DNA of 64,000 nucleotides from Microthyrium microscopicum (GCA_010405405.1 MU004230.1:4172282-4236281); one strand, 5' to 3'. Shown: positions 24,406 to 37,451, counted from the stretch's first letter. Translations and numbers: made by a program. The notes: a model not told the origin generated them from the letters alone.

Positions 24406-25384
24406 TTGTGAGGGTCCCGTCGTTCTTCCAATGCAATGAATGCAAACAAAAAGGCTAATGGTGTCTATCTCTCACTTGATCTTAAGCAACTCTTCATACC
24501 TCTCCGCTCCCCAAAACGCGTCTTTCCAGTAAGGCCCTTACGAATTTGCTTCGCTTATATACGCTTCAGGAAGATATTCCTTGCCATCTATCCATTCGTT
24601 TATGTACTTGACCTCAATATAGCGACTGTTAGTAAGCTCGAGTAGCCAAGAATAATAAAATCAAGCTCTCGAGATGTTGTTTGCCTACGTATGTAAAGTA
24701 TCCGATATCCGTAGAAACAATTGAGTGAATTATCTTCATCGATTCGTGACTTTCTCACTTCTGATTATGCGTTGTGAAGATATGTCGAATCAACGTGTCT
24801 TCTCATCACCGTACTAAGCAGGATGCGTGCGTTTGCCTTGGGGTCCAGCACGGGTCGTGCTGGTTTCCAGTAGTCACGTAGAATAGAACTCCGTCAAACA
24901 CTTCTAAGACTCTCACCTCGAGAAGCGAGTGGCGCTGAGTCTAGCGCGGTTGACGGTCATATACCGAAATGCAAGCCGATAAGTGTTTCATCACAGCATA
25001 TCAACTCATGTGTGTATCAAGGCATTGAAAACGGTAGATTTGTTTTAGTAATAAACCAAGTTAACATTATACCGCAAGCTTATTGCAAAGAGAACCAATC
25101 AAACCATTGAAACAGAGCACTTTTGGGACGATCCCAGACATTTCAGTTAAAGCAACACCCTACAACAAGATTCGGAGCCTTTTGGCTTCTACTAGGCGAG
25201 TATACGTGCCATTGTATCTACTAGTATTAGGATACTCACCGAGTACATAGGACGATATTGTCAAGGGCGAAATCTTGAATGCTAGGTACGTGGTACATGA
25301 AGGAAATTTGAGGGGCTGAACCCGCACGTATAAAAAGAAGACTACCGAGAGAATAGCAGGTAGTGTAGAACAGACGAAATGAAA
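24406..25384. other. Intergenic, 1 kb, between convergent genes
   Basis: The plus-strand orphan gene and the minus-strand Est1/PIN gene end here. The sequence is AT-rich with short frames only and probably holds both 3' untranslated regions. No RNA gene or repeat was recognised. Confidence 0.5.
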
Positions 25385-28300
25385 TCAGGTTACAGTCTCA
25401 GGTTTGACGTCGTTGGACGTCGCCGATCCCATCGAGGATGCTCGACCGCGTAGAGGTAAACTCATCCACTCTCGAATCTTCTCAAGTGCGAGTACGTATA
25501 TCCCGGCATCTTCAGCCTTGGACAAGACGGAGTTGTCGTCGGTTAAGAGAGCTGCTGTTTTAGGCTTGCTTCCGGAGCCATCCTTCGTATCAAAAGGTGG
25601 GTGTTGTCTGGCTCTACTTGGGAGGTCGCTAGCTCTGCGGGTGAGATGAACCAAGTTACTGTCGTCCTCGTCCTTATTGTTCTCGGGCACTTGACTCGGA
25701 GCTGAGTTTTGGAGGAGAGTAGTGACATCTTCGGCTTCCCGGTTTAATAAGCGTATCTCGTTGGGCACCTTATGAACTGCATCTTTGATCTTTTCAACTG
25801 CATCGTTGGCTGCTGCGCGGTTTGTATGATTTTCGGAGCTTTTGGCGAGTTGATTCAGTCTTGTCCATCCTAGCGTAAAACGATTAGAGAAACATTGCAG
25901 ATTTATTCGGGTAGAACGTACCAATTTCAGACACAGCGACTGTAAACTTTTGGCTAACAAGATAATCAAAGACTTTGACGTTCTTCATGATGATATTAGA
26001 ATCGACGACAATGGTAGTAAATGTCTTCACTTGTATGAACTCGCTATTTTCTGCTGGTGCTGATGATTGGGGCAAGAGCAAGTTGATTGCTGGTGTTGGT
26101 GGTGCTTCTGTCATATCGACATCTGCCGACTTGATATCTCGTTCTGCTGCTTGCTCCGCATCATCCATGTGAATGTCCTTGGAAATAGGAACATGGTTGG
26201 GTTGAATGACAAGAACGGATTCCGTGTTCACTACCCACCGCTTCTTGGATGAATCATAGAGGAGGCAGCCATACTAGATCTTGTCAGAAGGGATCAAGAC
26301 ATTTCGCCATCCAGTCGGGACTTACTTGTGCAAATTTATAGCCGATCCACAAAAGCCTCTCTTCTCGTCGCTTTTCAGTTGAAGCATGCTCTATCATCCT
26401 GACCTCATCCACATCTACTTCGTCGAACCAGTCTTTGGGATAATAAGTTTGAGTAAACATCATCCCACGCAAAAGATAGTCTTCTGGCAAAGGACCTGGA
26501 TCGCCTCGCACAGGGCGGAGAAAGTCAAAAGTCTCGTATCGACCATCATAGTCGCCCGAAGCTGAAATCATATTAAGGAGATTGCATATCTCCTCCCAAG
26601 GTACTTGCACCAGGAATTCTTGAATGTGCTGTTGTAACTCAGGGAACGTATTGGGCGCGCGAAAAAAAGAAACCAAAGCCAGAACGAAACAAGTTGATAC
26701 ATGCACGTTGGCATACGTATTTTTATCCCCAGAATGGCCAAGAACTTTCCGCAATACCATAAAGAATAAGTTGGAGGCGACCTTAAAAGAACGTGTTGAC
26801 TCGGCATCGTATTCAAAAGGACTCTTGATAGCCGAGAAGACCTCAGAGTCCTTGGAAATGTTTAACTCCTTGTGCAAATAATTACCAACTTCGAAAACGC
26901 GAAGGAAAGTGTTCTTGTTGCCAAAATCGAACAGAGCACCAATAGTGCTACCAGCAATGTAAAGACCGAACTCGCGCCATCGGGCTGTGATTCGACCGAT
27001 TTGGCCATCCAGTAGTTCTTCGAATCGTTTCGCAGGGACGTCAATACTGTCGAAGCGTCGGTAGAATATAAACGCCAGAGTTTTTATAAAGCAAGCATCA
27101 ACTTCGGGCATGTAGGTGGCTCCATCTCGGATAACCGGTTCAAAGAGTGTGGTAACTGATTCTCTAGCGCTAAGAAAAGGTTGAGCAGAAGTTAAAGACC
27201 GAGAGTACAAAAACGCTTGTTGCAAAGCATTTGGACGGGCTAGAATAGCTAAAGATTGTCAGTGTCATGATGCCAAAAGAATCTGTTTGACAGAAAACTC
27301 ACCTAAGTGGTGATATAAACGTCCGGTATTCGGCATGCGATCCGCTGCTTTGGTATACCAGTACTTCGCAACATTGGACTGTGTCAAAGTTAGAGTTACA
27401 GTCAGTGGAAGTGATCTGAGGTTTTCACTGACCCAAGTCTCCCTGTCCTTGGGGTCTTCTTCTTCCACTGCCATGCGGTACCTTGAAAGATCCCCAAGGC
27501 ACTCGATCCATGTGTCCTCAAAAGAAGGAACAGTCTCGAGGAGCAAAGACATCATCTGGTATGCGAGATATATAAACGATATCATGAATTCCAAGGATGC
27601 TGGAAGCTGGTGCCTTAGCAGTTCGAGAAAACCATGGATACCTGAAATGTTAGCATCGGGTCACGATATGTTACATGTCCCAGGTCTCTGAGACTTTCTT
27701 CTTGAACCAAAATACCACTCAAGTCACTTGAGCATACCTCAGCGACAAGAAAGGGTTTACATGAGCTATCCTTACCATGTTTCCACATCCTTGCCGGCAT
27801 GTTGTATTTAATCGCAAGCCTATGCAGTGGCGGAGCCGCAGAGGGGTGTTGACCTGTAATGGTAAGCATATATTTTTCGTCGAGGTATTGACATTCAACT
27901 AAGAAAGTTTGACAAAATGCTCATTCGCTGCATTTTGTCACACTTGCAGTATTGAAATGAACTGAACAATAACCGGGGATAGAAATAACTCACTAGCTAG
28001 GAAAAAGTCGTGATGGTCGTTAAGAAGGGCACGGTGAATGGATATCAGCGCTCTCCACGTATTCGGGGGGATGGGACCTTTTTCAGACTGAATGGCTTGC
28101 TCTCTGTCGAGTTTGATACATCGGGCTTCCAGAGATGCAAGACCATTGTAAATGCTACGAACTTCAGTGGCGAGTTGCTCCTGACTTATTCCTCTCGAGT
28201 CAGGCTGAAGAATGAGATTCGGATAGCGAGGGTCAGGAGGACATTCTATCACACCTCGCTGTTGTCGAGGAGCTGTGTGACGAGGACTAGCTAATGCAGG

Positions 28301-29045
28301 TGGTGTCGATGGTTGACTATTCATGTTGGGAGCCTTTCTCCTGCTCTCTCGAGACTTGTCATCAACATCGTTATAGTCTCTGGATGCTGGGCGGTTGGCA
28401 TGTGTGAATACACTGAACCCAGGTTCTGCCGGAGAAGGGACTGGGCGAATTGACCTTGGTCTGCTCCCAGGGCTTTGTCGACTCCCTGGTGGTAGACGGG
28501 GCCCTCTTGAATTAGATGTCGAAGGTCTAGATGGTACGATGGCGACACGAGAAGCTTCATCAAGACCAACCTGAGCCTGCCCAGCCCGGAAGGATGGACC
28601 GGGTGGCTCTTCTGTCACATCCCCTGGTGCATCGATAGTCAATTTTTGAAAGTCCGATTTGAACGAGGCTGTCTTTATTGGATGGGTCATTCCAGGTGGC
28701 CTCGCTGTACTTCCTTGACTTCTGTATTTCGTGTTAGTGACGGGTAATTCCACGGATAGTCTCATGTTGATGCGTGTTGTTAAAATCAGCGCAACCGTTT
28801 AGAGAGGGCATATATGCTCACGTATAGGGGAAAGCCTGGTGTAGCGTCTCCTTTTTCCAGGCATTCAATTCTTCAATCGAACGATTTGCCCGGAGCTCCA
28901 CTTCGTCGCTGTGGATTAAATCTAGATGACGGAGGAAGCTATCTTCATCCGACTGAGTACTTTTGAGATTACATAGCGAACAAGTCCATGTAAATGGAAT
29001 GTTGCCAAAACTCTGCGTCTCAGAGCTATGGTTCAATTGTGCCAT
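25385..29045 (-). CDS. Est1/SMG6-like protein: C2H2-type finger, Est1 TPR domain, PIN nuclease-like domain
   Basis: Eight exons (29045-28822, 28721-27994, 27853-27776, 27641-27433, 27378-27303, 27239-26326, 26273-25922, 25869-25385) keep phase throughout and give 1,021 residues. Near the N-terminus is a C2H2-like finger (CSLCNL, then HLDLIH). A disordered Pro/Ser/Arg region follows. The Est1/SMG5-7 domain comes next (WRALISIHRALLNDHHDFF, then AKYWYTKAADRMPNTGRLYH and RPNALQQAFLYSRSL). The C-terminal 250 residues are PIN-like, with VVDSN at strand one and LLTDDNSVL at the later acidic site. SMG6-type proteins cut mRNA in nonsense-mediated decay; Est1 proteins also act at telomeres. The function here is inferred. 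The usual ELDGL motif of SMG6 is replaced by TRLNQL. Confidence 0.85.
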
Positions 29046-32000
29046 TGCTGAAGGAAGCTAATATTAAAATATTCGACTGCTTGGTAAGAGCAGATTATGA
29101 TGATAATTGGGCAAGTTGAAGGTACACAATTTTCTGTTCTCTGGCTCTTCGCATCAGTTAGAGCCTCACGCACAACGAGAGTATAACTCACGGATCTCGG
29201 TTAAGCATTTGCAGGGAACAACCCGTGGGAATGATGGTGTTAGGTGAATTAAGCCTGGTAGAATAGAGGAGTGCAAAGGTTCCGAAGATTATGGACGTAG
29301 TACGGGTTGAATTGAAAGAACTGTCAAAGAGCATTAGATGCAAGCTGGGAGTTCTACTGTCTACGCTGGAAGTTGAATCTGGCAGAAGGGAGGATTGTAA
29401 TGCATATGTATGCCTTCATGGACCATGTTCATATCCTCCCTTGACGCCTTCAGCCGAATGCCAGTTAAAGCGCCGGTGCCCCCAACGGAGAGGCCTTGAG
29501 GAGATTGCGTGGTTCGCACTTTTCTGAGGCAAAGTCGTGGACAGTTCCTACTAAGCCTCCACACCACGAAACACTCGATAAAAAGCTACAAATGCGTTAC
29601 CTGGAAAAGCTTTGAAGTGCACATGGCCAACAAGTCTCTTGTCATTCAAAGAGTGATTACTTCTTGCGGGCTTATTGCTAATGGCAGAAAATTCTCGCAT
29701 TCATGCATGAACCACTTGAAGGAGAGGGAAAAATAGTCGGCGAAAAATGTGGCGATTAGGCAATCGAGGTGGTGGGCAGACGAAAGGCAGCGACGCTAAG
29801 AAAAGGCAAAAATCGGTCAAGCAGTCCACAAGTCGGCTAATCAAAAACGAGGCTGGCAGAGCCTCAAGTTGTTTGATTTGACTTGCCTGCCTACTTAATT
29901 CCTTCATCCCTGAGCTGATTGATCAAAATGCTCTGCCGTGTGCCTGCAAACGAGAGACCTGCAGCACTGAGCATTGGTCATGTACTCAGTTGCCTTCTTT
30001 CATCTCTATGCGTCCAGGTAACTGGCGTGCTGGGTACTAAATCCATCACATCCTAACAGGCTGAACTGAAAATGCGAAATTCACTACATCCTATCCAGGC
30101 ATCTAGGATATGTTGGGCGTCTAACGACTCCTATATCTGATAGGGCCGGGAGGTACTGGCCCCATTTACGATTCATCACCGTGTACCTGGCGGCTAGTCA
30201 GTAGCCGCTGGTAAGATTGGTCTATTTCTAGCCGTAGGCTGAGGAATGAGGCCGCTGCTGGAAGATGAAACTTTTCTATTGAATCCAGCCAGATGCTGTT
30301 CCGTCACACGACCTCGGTGTTTATCGTTTACAGGAGTACATAGTGTGCGCCTCTATTAACTGCTAACGGTCATAGAAAACAGTGCACCCGACCTCGGTGT
30401 ACTTGCCTTGTCGTAAATATACGATTTTCGCATGGACTTCATCAGCATTGGACAGGGAGGCTTGCATGAACGAAACGTGCTTGTTACAGTACAAACTCAG
30501 CCCATAACAACAATATCACCCAATTTTCTCTGATATCACAAGCAGGAAAAGAACATCTGTTCAATCACACACAAGCAATCCAGTGCAGCCCTTCTCGGTG
30601 TGTAGAGCATGTCATATCAGCAGTAGAATAGTTCTCTAGAGTATGAGGTGTTTGATGTATGCACTAGGTATGTCCCAGAGTCCGCAATTAGCCACACTAA
30701 CAGAAGAATATCCTCATAAACTGGATTCATTCTTTCAATCCATCAATGAAATCTTTTATTGCTAGGTAGCTGCATATCAGCCTGACCAGATCCCTTCGAG
30801 GTTCGGGCTCGAAAAAGGGAGAAATTGCGACATCGGGCATACTGGCCCGGCGCTTTTTCTTGCGCATGCAGCTATGTGCCCGGAAGTAGATCTATAATCT
30901 GATCGTTGACGTGTTGAACGAGGATCTGAAGATTGTGCATGCCTAATACTTAGGTACTCTTTGAGATAGCCCAAGAGAGATATAGACTTAGGGACAACAA
31001 CATTACTCGGATATTACTATGGTGATATCGTCGTGTATATCGCCGAATGCATCGGAAGTGATGCATCTATCATGTAGAGTAACCCTGAGGATATAAAAGT
31101 AAACGACCCAAAGAAAGCTTCAACCTCCAACTGGATTGAAGAACCAAAATAGCATTGGTGTACTATCACATAAATTACACAGATTGGAATTGCGGGGCGT
31201 CATGCGTTGGCAAGATTTCTCTTGACCTCGAGACACTTTGATACTCTTTGGACCTCAGGTAGACAACAAGAGAGACATTGCATAGGGTCAAATGAATTTG
31301 ATTTGCTGTTAGCTTGAACGTCAAAAGCTTAATACCCCCAGAAGGCGTGGATGTGGCCTCCAAAGTAGCCAGGAGTATGACGAGGAGATTGATAGAGCAG
31401 TTGGCCATCAAAAAGTGAGGCAGACGATAAGGAGCACCATTTGGGTATGGATGGGTAACCTCTCCGATTGATTGGATCATACTTCTAGCTTTCGACGTTT
31501 ACAGAAGCTTGCATACATACCTAACTAGGTAGTTTCCGATGCATTGCAGCAAGTAGACAACCAGCGACTGTTGATCAAACTACACAATCAAAGCTTTCTG
31601 CAATCATGTCGTGTTGTTGCAGGTGGAAGGACTTTAGAAAAGTTTCAGGAGAGGTTCATTATTTAGCATTGCTCCTTTGGTTTACGTCTAGCTCATTATT
31701 TCATATATCAATTGCTCTGACAAGTCATGCGTTAAAATTAGAGAGTTGGGAACAACACACGTGTATCAATAATATAAAGGAGGTCGGGGATCTTCTTCTC
31801 GCCATAAAACATCTAGAAGTATGCTCCGAATTTGTGTAATAGATTTTGAAAGTAATCAGGGCCTCTGCATAGCATATTTGAACTTTCTTTGCCAGTTATT
31901 TCTATGACTATTGTATTTGATAGCACTTGACATCTTGATTGCGCTCTACTGAGGCTTACACTACCCTTTAAGGTTTATATTGGGAAGTGAGGGAGCAATT

Positions 32001-35000
32001 TGCTTAGCATTGTATAAAGAAATGGTCCTGAACTGGGCTTGACATTACTCTCGACCACTATGAACAGTGACTGCGTGTAAAAGATTGGTTGGTCGTCACT
32101 GTCGCTCTATACTCATTCAGGGTCCTATCAATTTCGCCCTAGAGGGAGAGAACCATTTCTTACCTGTATCTTGATGTGTTTGGCTTAGAAAGGATATGTT
32201 AGTATTTTGGGCGTAGCACCGTAACCTGGGAGTGTATGAACTAATTGATAGGGAGAATACTGACTGCTCTATCTCTTTGCTCAAGTACTGAATGCCTGTG
32301 ACCCAACCAGTGGATTCTCGAATATCTTTTTTATATGTGCATAAGTAAAGTCCATTTCCACTCGTAGCTTGGAGAGCAATAACCAGCATGCAGAACTCTA
32401 CCTAGCTTGAATTTTTCATTGCAAACATACTGCATGTTGTGCTTTTACCGATGGGAATATCTGTGTCACAGGTCATCAAAGCTTCAAAAAAGCGTATTTG
32501 CGCGTGTCATCAATCTTTCAAATACCTACAATGTCACCTTTCTTGACAGTATATCAATGGAAAGCGAACATCAAGACAAACATTATTTCTTAAGCTGTCT
32601 AGTACTCGCCAAATAAGAACCGACTTCATGTTATGCATGGTTCTAGCAAGCAGCGATTTCCCTGTTTAGAACGAGTGACTTCTTCGCTCATTACTCTATA
32701 CCCAAATGCACGCAACCCAAAAACCCAACTTGAATATGATGTTGAAGTATATGGCCCAAGACAAGCTGTGGTACTAAGGCAACTTGTACCATGTCAGGTC
32801 TTGTATTCTTTGAGTCCGTACGTAGCACACTTGTTACGGCGGGTTGCGGGAAGCTACACATTGTCTCAAGTTGGTAGCCATACACGCTGGATGCCCCATT
32901 TGACTGCAATACTAAACATTTGGGCTCTCTAGCCTAAATGAAACCGTTTAGAGGTTTCGCCTTAGTCCCTGGTAGATTGAGAGGCCTCAAGCTCATCCGC
33001 TCGCTGGGGACTTGTTGTCTGTCGTGTCAGTGAGAAGCATGCCGGCCTTTTCGCGGCACGACTAGCGTCTAGGTAATCTCACGCCCTGCTGTAGCCTAAG
33101 TGCAAGCTATCTCTGGTCAGCGTAAGGCAGTTGCCGCAATTCAAACAGCTTCAGAAGCATCCAATAAACGTAGTACACATCTGAATCAGACAGCAGCTAA
33201 GCGGACGGATCTGTGCAAGGGCCTCTGTCACGGTCAGTAAGAAACGTACGTTGTGAAGAAGAGGGACGATTAAAATGGAGAATGAAGCAACATTCGGTTG
33301 CCTTTTCGCAGAGTTTGATTGTTCGTAGCTTATCAGATTGCAAGCTACGGGGATGAAGCGATCACAGCTGGGAGTGCTAGCACAGATACAAACATTCAGG
33401 AGGTCGGGTAGCCAACGGCCTTCTCACCGACAAGAAGGCAAAGCGGACCTAAGGCTCGTTTAAGCTCAGTACGGTCTCGATTGGCTCTGGTATGGCGGTT
33501 GAGTTGATTGATGGCAACTTGGCAAGAGCAGGTCGCGTCAAGAAGAAAGTCGGTGTGTCTGGACTCTGCGTCGTCTACGAAGGAAGCCACACAGACGCTT
33601 TGAGGCTCATTCTAGCTCCCGTGGACCAGCGGCCTCAAAGAGCTCATATTTTAGCCTCGTGATAGACAAAATAGCGCAGGGTATGTGCATTCGTAGATGA
33701 CACAGACCATTATTCGCCAGCTGGTGGCTGTCAGCAAATTCTGCTCATAATGATACATTCCCTGCTCATCCAACAATACCATCAAGTTAGCAGTCAGACT
33801 CGACAAGCGTTCAGAGTCTGTGGTGAAGCCTCGGTTGGAGCTATTGTCCGTTTCTTCGAAGCGTGGGCGTAGGGACCACCATGTCAAGGATTACCATGTG
33901 AGACAGGGGAATAAGATTCGGAAGTTCATCATCACTCCTGAGCGCCAATGGCGTCGTCCCGAACTCATAACATTTTCGGTTAGCATAGCCCGAACTTTAG
34001 GACGAAGAACTTAAGAGGCAGGTTACAGAAGGAGTACACTGTAGGTCGCATCGTGAATCCTTACAAGGCTCCAGTACTGCAGTCGGACAAAACCATCGCT
34101 ATTGGTCTCTTCATTCGTAAGATCCATTGTTTCCCAGCTCATTTAATGACGACTCAGCACCAGGGAGTTGTGATATACAATGTTATTGGATGAATTTACG
34201 AGCCTCTAAGGTTTATATGGTATGCGAAGCCGTGAGGATGGGACAGACATTGTCAGACCCTTTAGAAATGACGCATCAAATTATACAACTGCCTAAAGAA
34301 GATGGTGGGTGTCATATGTAACGCAGCTTCTTTTGATGAGGAAATATATGTATGGAGGTAGGCAGTGGGCGCACTATACAAGTTTCTAATTGAAGTTGAG
34401 GAACTGTGGCGATTGCGTGCGTACGGAGTAGTATGGAAGCCTTGAGATACAACAGACCAGCAGACATCAGGAGTTTAATGGAATACAGGTAGGTATAATG
34501 ATAGTTAACCGCTAGCATTCTGCCAACATGTGGCGGCTTTTGCCTTTGGGGTGGCAATAGTATCGATCTGATAGGAATTCTAACTCGGATGAATATGCCA
34601 TGTAGAGCCGTGCGCATGGTCTGTTGTGTTCTGCGCGCATGATGATTCTCTGTATCGGTGGCTCCGAAAATACCTCAAAGAACTGGAGATGCAGTCGTCC
34701 TCACTAATGCCTATCCGGAGAACCCCTATTGGACTCTTGAGTACCTAGATCGAGCAAATAACTGAAGAGACTTCTCTCATCTTTTTGCTGCACCATTTTG
34801 CTCAGTTCTTTTGGAATAGACCCTTTGACCAGCATATGATACAACTGCGCTCACCATACTACCTTACAAGAAAAGCCGGAGATGGGTGTAGTTCTGCGGT
34901 TAGTAGAGTAGAACTGCTAAAGATTTTTTTGAGGTAACAAAAGCACAATGAGGCGCAGCAACGCCCCGACGAACCATGATGCACCAGACAGTTCTCGATA

Positions 35001-35065
35001 ATACTCACGAATCTGTGGTGACTGTTGTCGTGCCATTGTTTTCCTAGGATCATAAGACGCATCCT
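29046..35065. other. Gene-poor region, about 6 kb
   Basis: This is the largest non-coding stretch in the window. It has many short frames on both strands, none with a recognised domain. Composition is moderate, with AT-rich patches (about 30300-32000), and I see no long direct or inverted terminal repeats. Two minus-strand fragments at 33396-33887 have mildly protein-like composition and might be remnants of a decayed gene. An 11-base motif (gacctcggtgt) appears twice near 30310 and 30390. The part next to 29045 is the promoter side of the Est1/PIN gene. Confidence 0.5.
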
Positions 35066-35576
35066 TCACGTTCTGAAAATGCCAAAACTCATGATAATAG
35101 AGTAAATGGTGAGTGAGGAGAGGTCAAATTTGGCATAGCAAACGGCTTGTAGAAAAAGCAACACCCAACCAATCAGAACGAGAGGCATAACTTGAGGCTT
35201 AGAATGCGCTAACTTCAAAGAGAATGCGCCCGTTGTCCCGGAAAGGACGTAGAGTTGACTCGATTCTAAGTCGTCAGAATAAGCGCGCCGCTTGAATATG
35301 GACAATCGAAGCATTCTTGACATCTACTATAATAATGCTTGACAAATGAAATAAGACATACCATGAACTCCAAGAGCATTCTCTTGCTTCTTAATCATCT
35401 GGAAAGAAATTAGAACTGAAGATTGTCAGATATCGTAACTCATTCGAGCTGCTCGACTATTTTGACGCCAGAAAGATCAATCCATCTACAAAGCAGATGC
35501 AAGATAAGATAAGATAAATGCTTACCCCTGTTAATCCAAATATGAATGATGATTCATTGGTTCGATGGGCAGCCAT
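35066..35576 (-). CDS. Possible small membrane protein gene, divergent from squalene epoxidase
   Basis: A tentative model has a first exon starting at 35576 (MAAHRTNESSFIFGLTG), a 37-base second exon (MIKKQENALGVH) and a last exon ending at 35066. Joined, these give about 95 residues. The last exon carries hydrophobic helices (VMPLVLIGWVLLFLQAVCYA and LTIYSIIMSFGIF). Donor and acceptor sequences are acceptable (GTAAGC, GTATGT), but the third acceptor was chosen to keep the frame open. I recognise no family. Its start is only 233 bases from the squalene epoxidase ATG, on the other strand. It may be a real short gene or chance. Confidence 0.3.
35503..35517 (+). repeat. Three tandem GATAA units upstream of squalene epoxidase
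   Basis: The sequence gataagataagataa consists of three direct copies of the 5-base unit GATAA, about 300 bases before the squalene epoxidase ATG. GATAA/GATAAG is the core site of fungal GATA factors (nitrogen, iron and light regulators). The tract also lies in the first intron of the tentative divergent gene. Regulation by a GATA factor is inference only. Confidence 0.5.
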
Positions 35577-35809
35577 TTTCAACACCATGATCCTACCGTA
35601 TCCTGGCATGATATATTAATTTCCACGCGATCTATGAACCACCAAGCACCTCCACATTTCGCTCGTTGACCTTGCCATGGACTGTCTATTGAGAGCTCAC
35701 ACCCGATTCTGTTCCTGCATATCATAGCACCCATACAACTGAGCAGTCTGCGCGACCTTCCATCATTCATTACCCGATCTCCGCGCTTCTTCGACTTCGA
35801 TCGCCCCTC

Positions 35810-37451
35810 ATGCACACCTCCACTGAAGTCGACTTCCGATCGCGAAACGACGAGCTAGAAAAGCTTCGCATGAACCACCATGAGGCCGATATAGTCATTG
35901 TTGGTGCTGGCATAGCTGGATGCGCATTGGCGGTAGCATTTGGAAAACAAGGACGAAGCGTCGTGCTCCTCGAAAGAAGCTTGAAAGAGCCTGACAGAAT
36001 TGTTGGAGAGCTGTTACAACCGGGTGGCGTTAGAGCTTTGGAGAAGCTTGGGTTACGAGGTAAGACATTGCTTCATGGATATATCTTGCTCCATGGAGAT
36101 ATCTCAGTCCATGATATTGCTTGCTAACGATATCAATCAAGACTGTTTGGAAGGAATAGACTCGATACCCTGCCATGGATACGAAGTTATATACCACCAA
36201 AATCCTGTTCACATACCTTATCCTCCCTACATGGTCAGCGAGAGCGGCGAAGCACCAGAAGGCCGATCTTTCCATCATGGCAGACTGATAGCAAATCTCA
36301 GAGAAGCCGCACACAACACAGCAAATGTCACCGTCATAGAGTCGACGGTCACTAGCTTAGTAAACGACGAATATACTGGACAAATTTTGGGGGTGCAATG
36401 TAAAACGGCTGGAGCAAAAGACTGTGTATGTCACAACAAGAGACACGTACTGAATAGCGGCACTAACAACTACTAGTTCTTCGGGTCATTAACAATAATC
36501 GCTGATGGATCGAGTTCCAACTTTCGAAAATTCCACAGCAAGGATGCTCCAGTGGTGCGATCACGCTTTTGGGCTCTAGAGATGATCGATCCAGTGCTGC
36601 CCAGAAAGTATCACGGCCACGTACTGCTCGGCGATTTCTCACCTATCCTCATCTATCAAATCGGCACGCATGAAACGCGCATCCTGGTTGATATACCGCT
36701 TGACTCACCGACAGCGACACCTAAAGCAGGAGGCGTTCCGAATCACATGCGTGAAGTAGTTCTTCCGGTTCTACCAGATGGCGTGAAGGAGTCATTTTCG
36801 AAAGCTCTTGAGGCTGGTAATCTTCGAAGCATGCCTAATCAATGGCTTCCGCCGCGAACCAACAAACTTCCCGGAGCCCTCTTTATCGGCGATGCCTTCA
36901 ACATGAGACATCCACTGACCGGCGGAGGTATGACTTGCGCATTCAACGATGCTGTCCTTCTATCTAACCTCCTTTCGCCCCAAAACGTGCCGAGTCTCAA
37001 TAACACTAAGCTCGTATTGAAGCAACTAAAGACTTTCCACTGGAAGCGTAAGGATGTCACAGCAGTCATCAACATCCTAGCTCAGGCTCTGTACAGCTTG
37101 TTCGCTGCTAACGGTAAGTTTGGCCCCATGGTTCACAAAACCAGTCATCGTATGCATGCTAACTGTGATCTAGATGACAACCTTCGCGCATTGCAGGCAG
37201 GCTGCTTCCAATACTTCAAACTAGGCGGCAACTGTGTTGACGGCCCTTGTGGCCTCCTCGCCGGTATAATCCGCAATCCTCTCGTATTGATTGGACACTT
37301 CTTCGCAGTAGCGGTATATGCTATATGGATCGATGCTCGCAAGTATCCAACCATATTACTACCCTTCACCCTTCTGATACGAGGCGTGGTCCTGCTCTAC
37401 ACCGCATGCGTAGTCATCTTTCCGTATATATTTGCTGAGTTACGGAGCTGA
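35810..37451 (+). CDS. ERG1: Squalene epoxidase (squalene monooxygenase)
   Basis: Four exons (35810-36059, 36142-36425, 36477-37113, 37174-37451) give 482 residues, typical for fungal Erg1. The enzyme uses FAD and NAD(P)H-derived electrons to convert squalene to 2,3-oxidosqualene in ER and lipid-droplet membranes, an early step of ergosterol synthesis and the target of allylamine antifungals. Visible motifs are the dinucleotide-binding loop IVIVGAGIAGCALAVAFGK, ERSLKEPDRIVGELLQPGG, the second FAD motif GDAFNMRHPLTGGGMT, and hydrophobic C-terminal helices. The last intron is 60 bases with no in-frame stop, so retention would insert 20 residues between SLFAAN and DDNLRALQ; family alignment favours splicing. 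Fungi often carry two copies, and this may be either. Confidence 0.94.

Noticed and set aside
33396-33887. Two minus-strand fragments with mild protein-like composition
   Set aside because: I tried to read them as remnants of a transposon or a gene, but no catalytic motif, intron join or terminal repeat was found. Mentioned only as possible relics.
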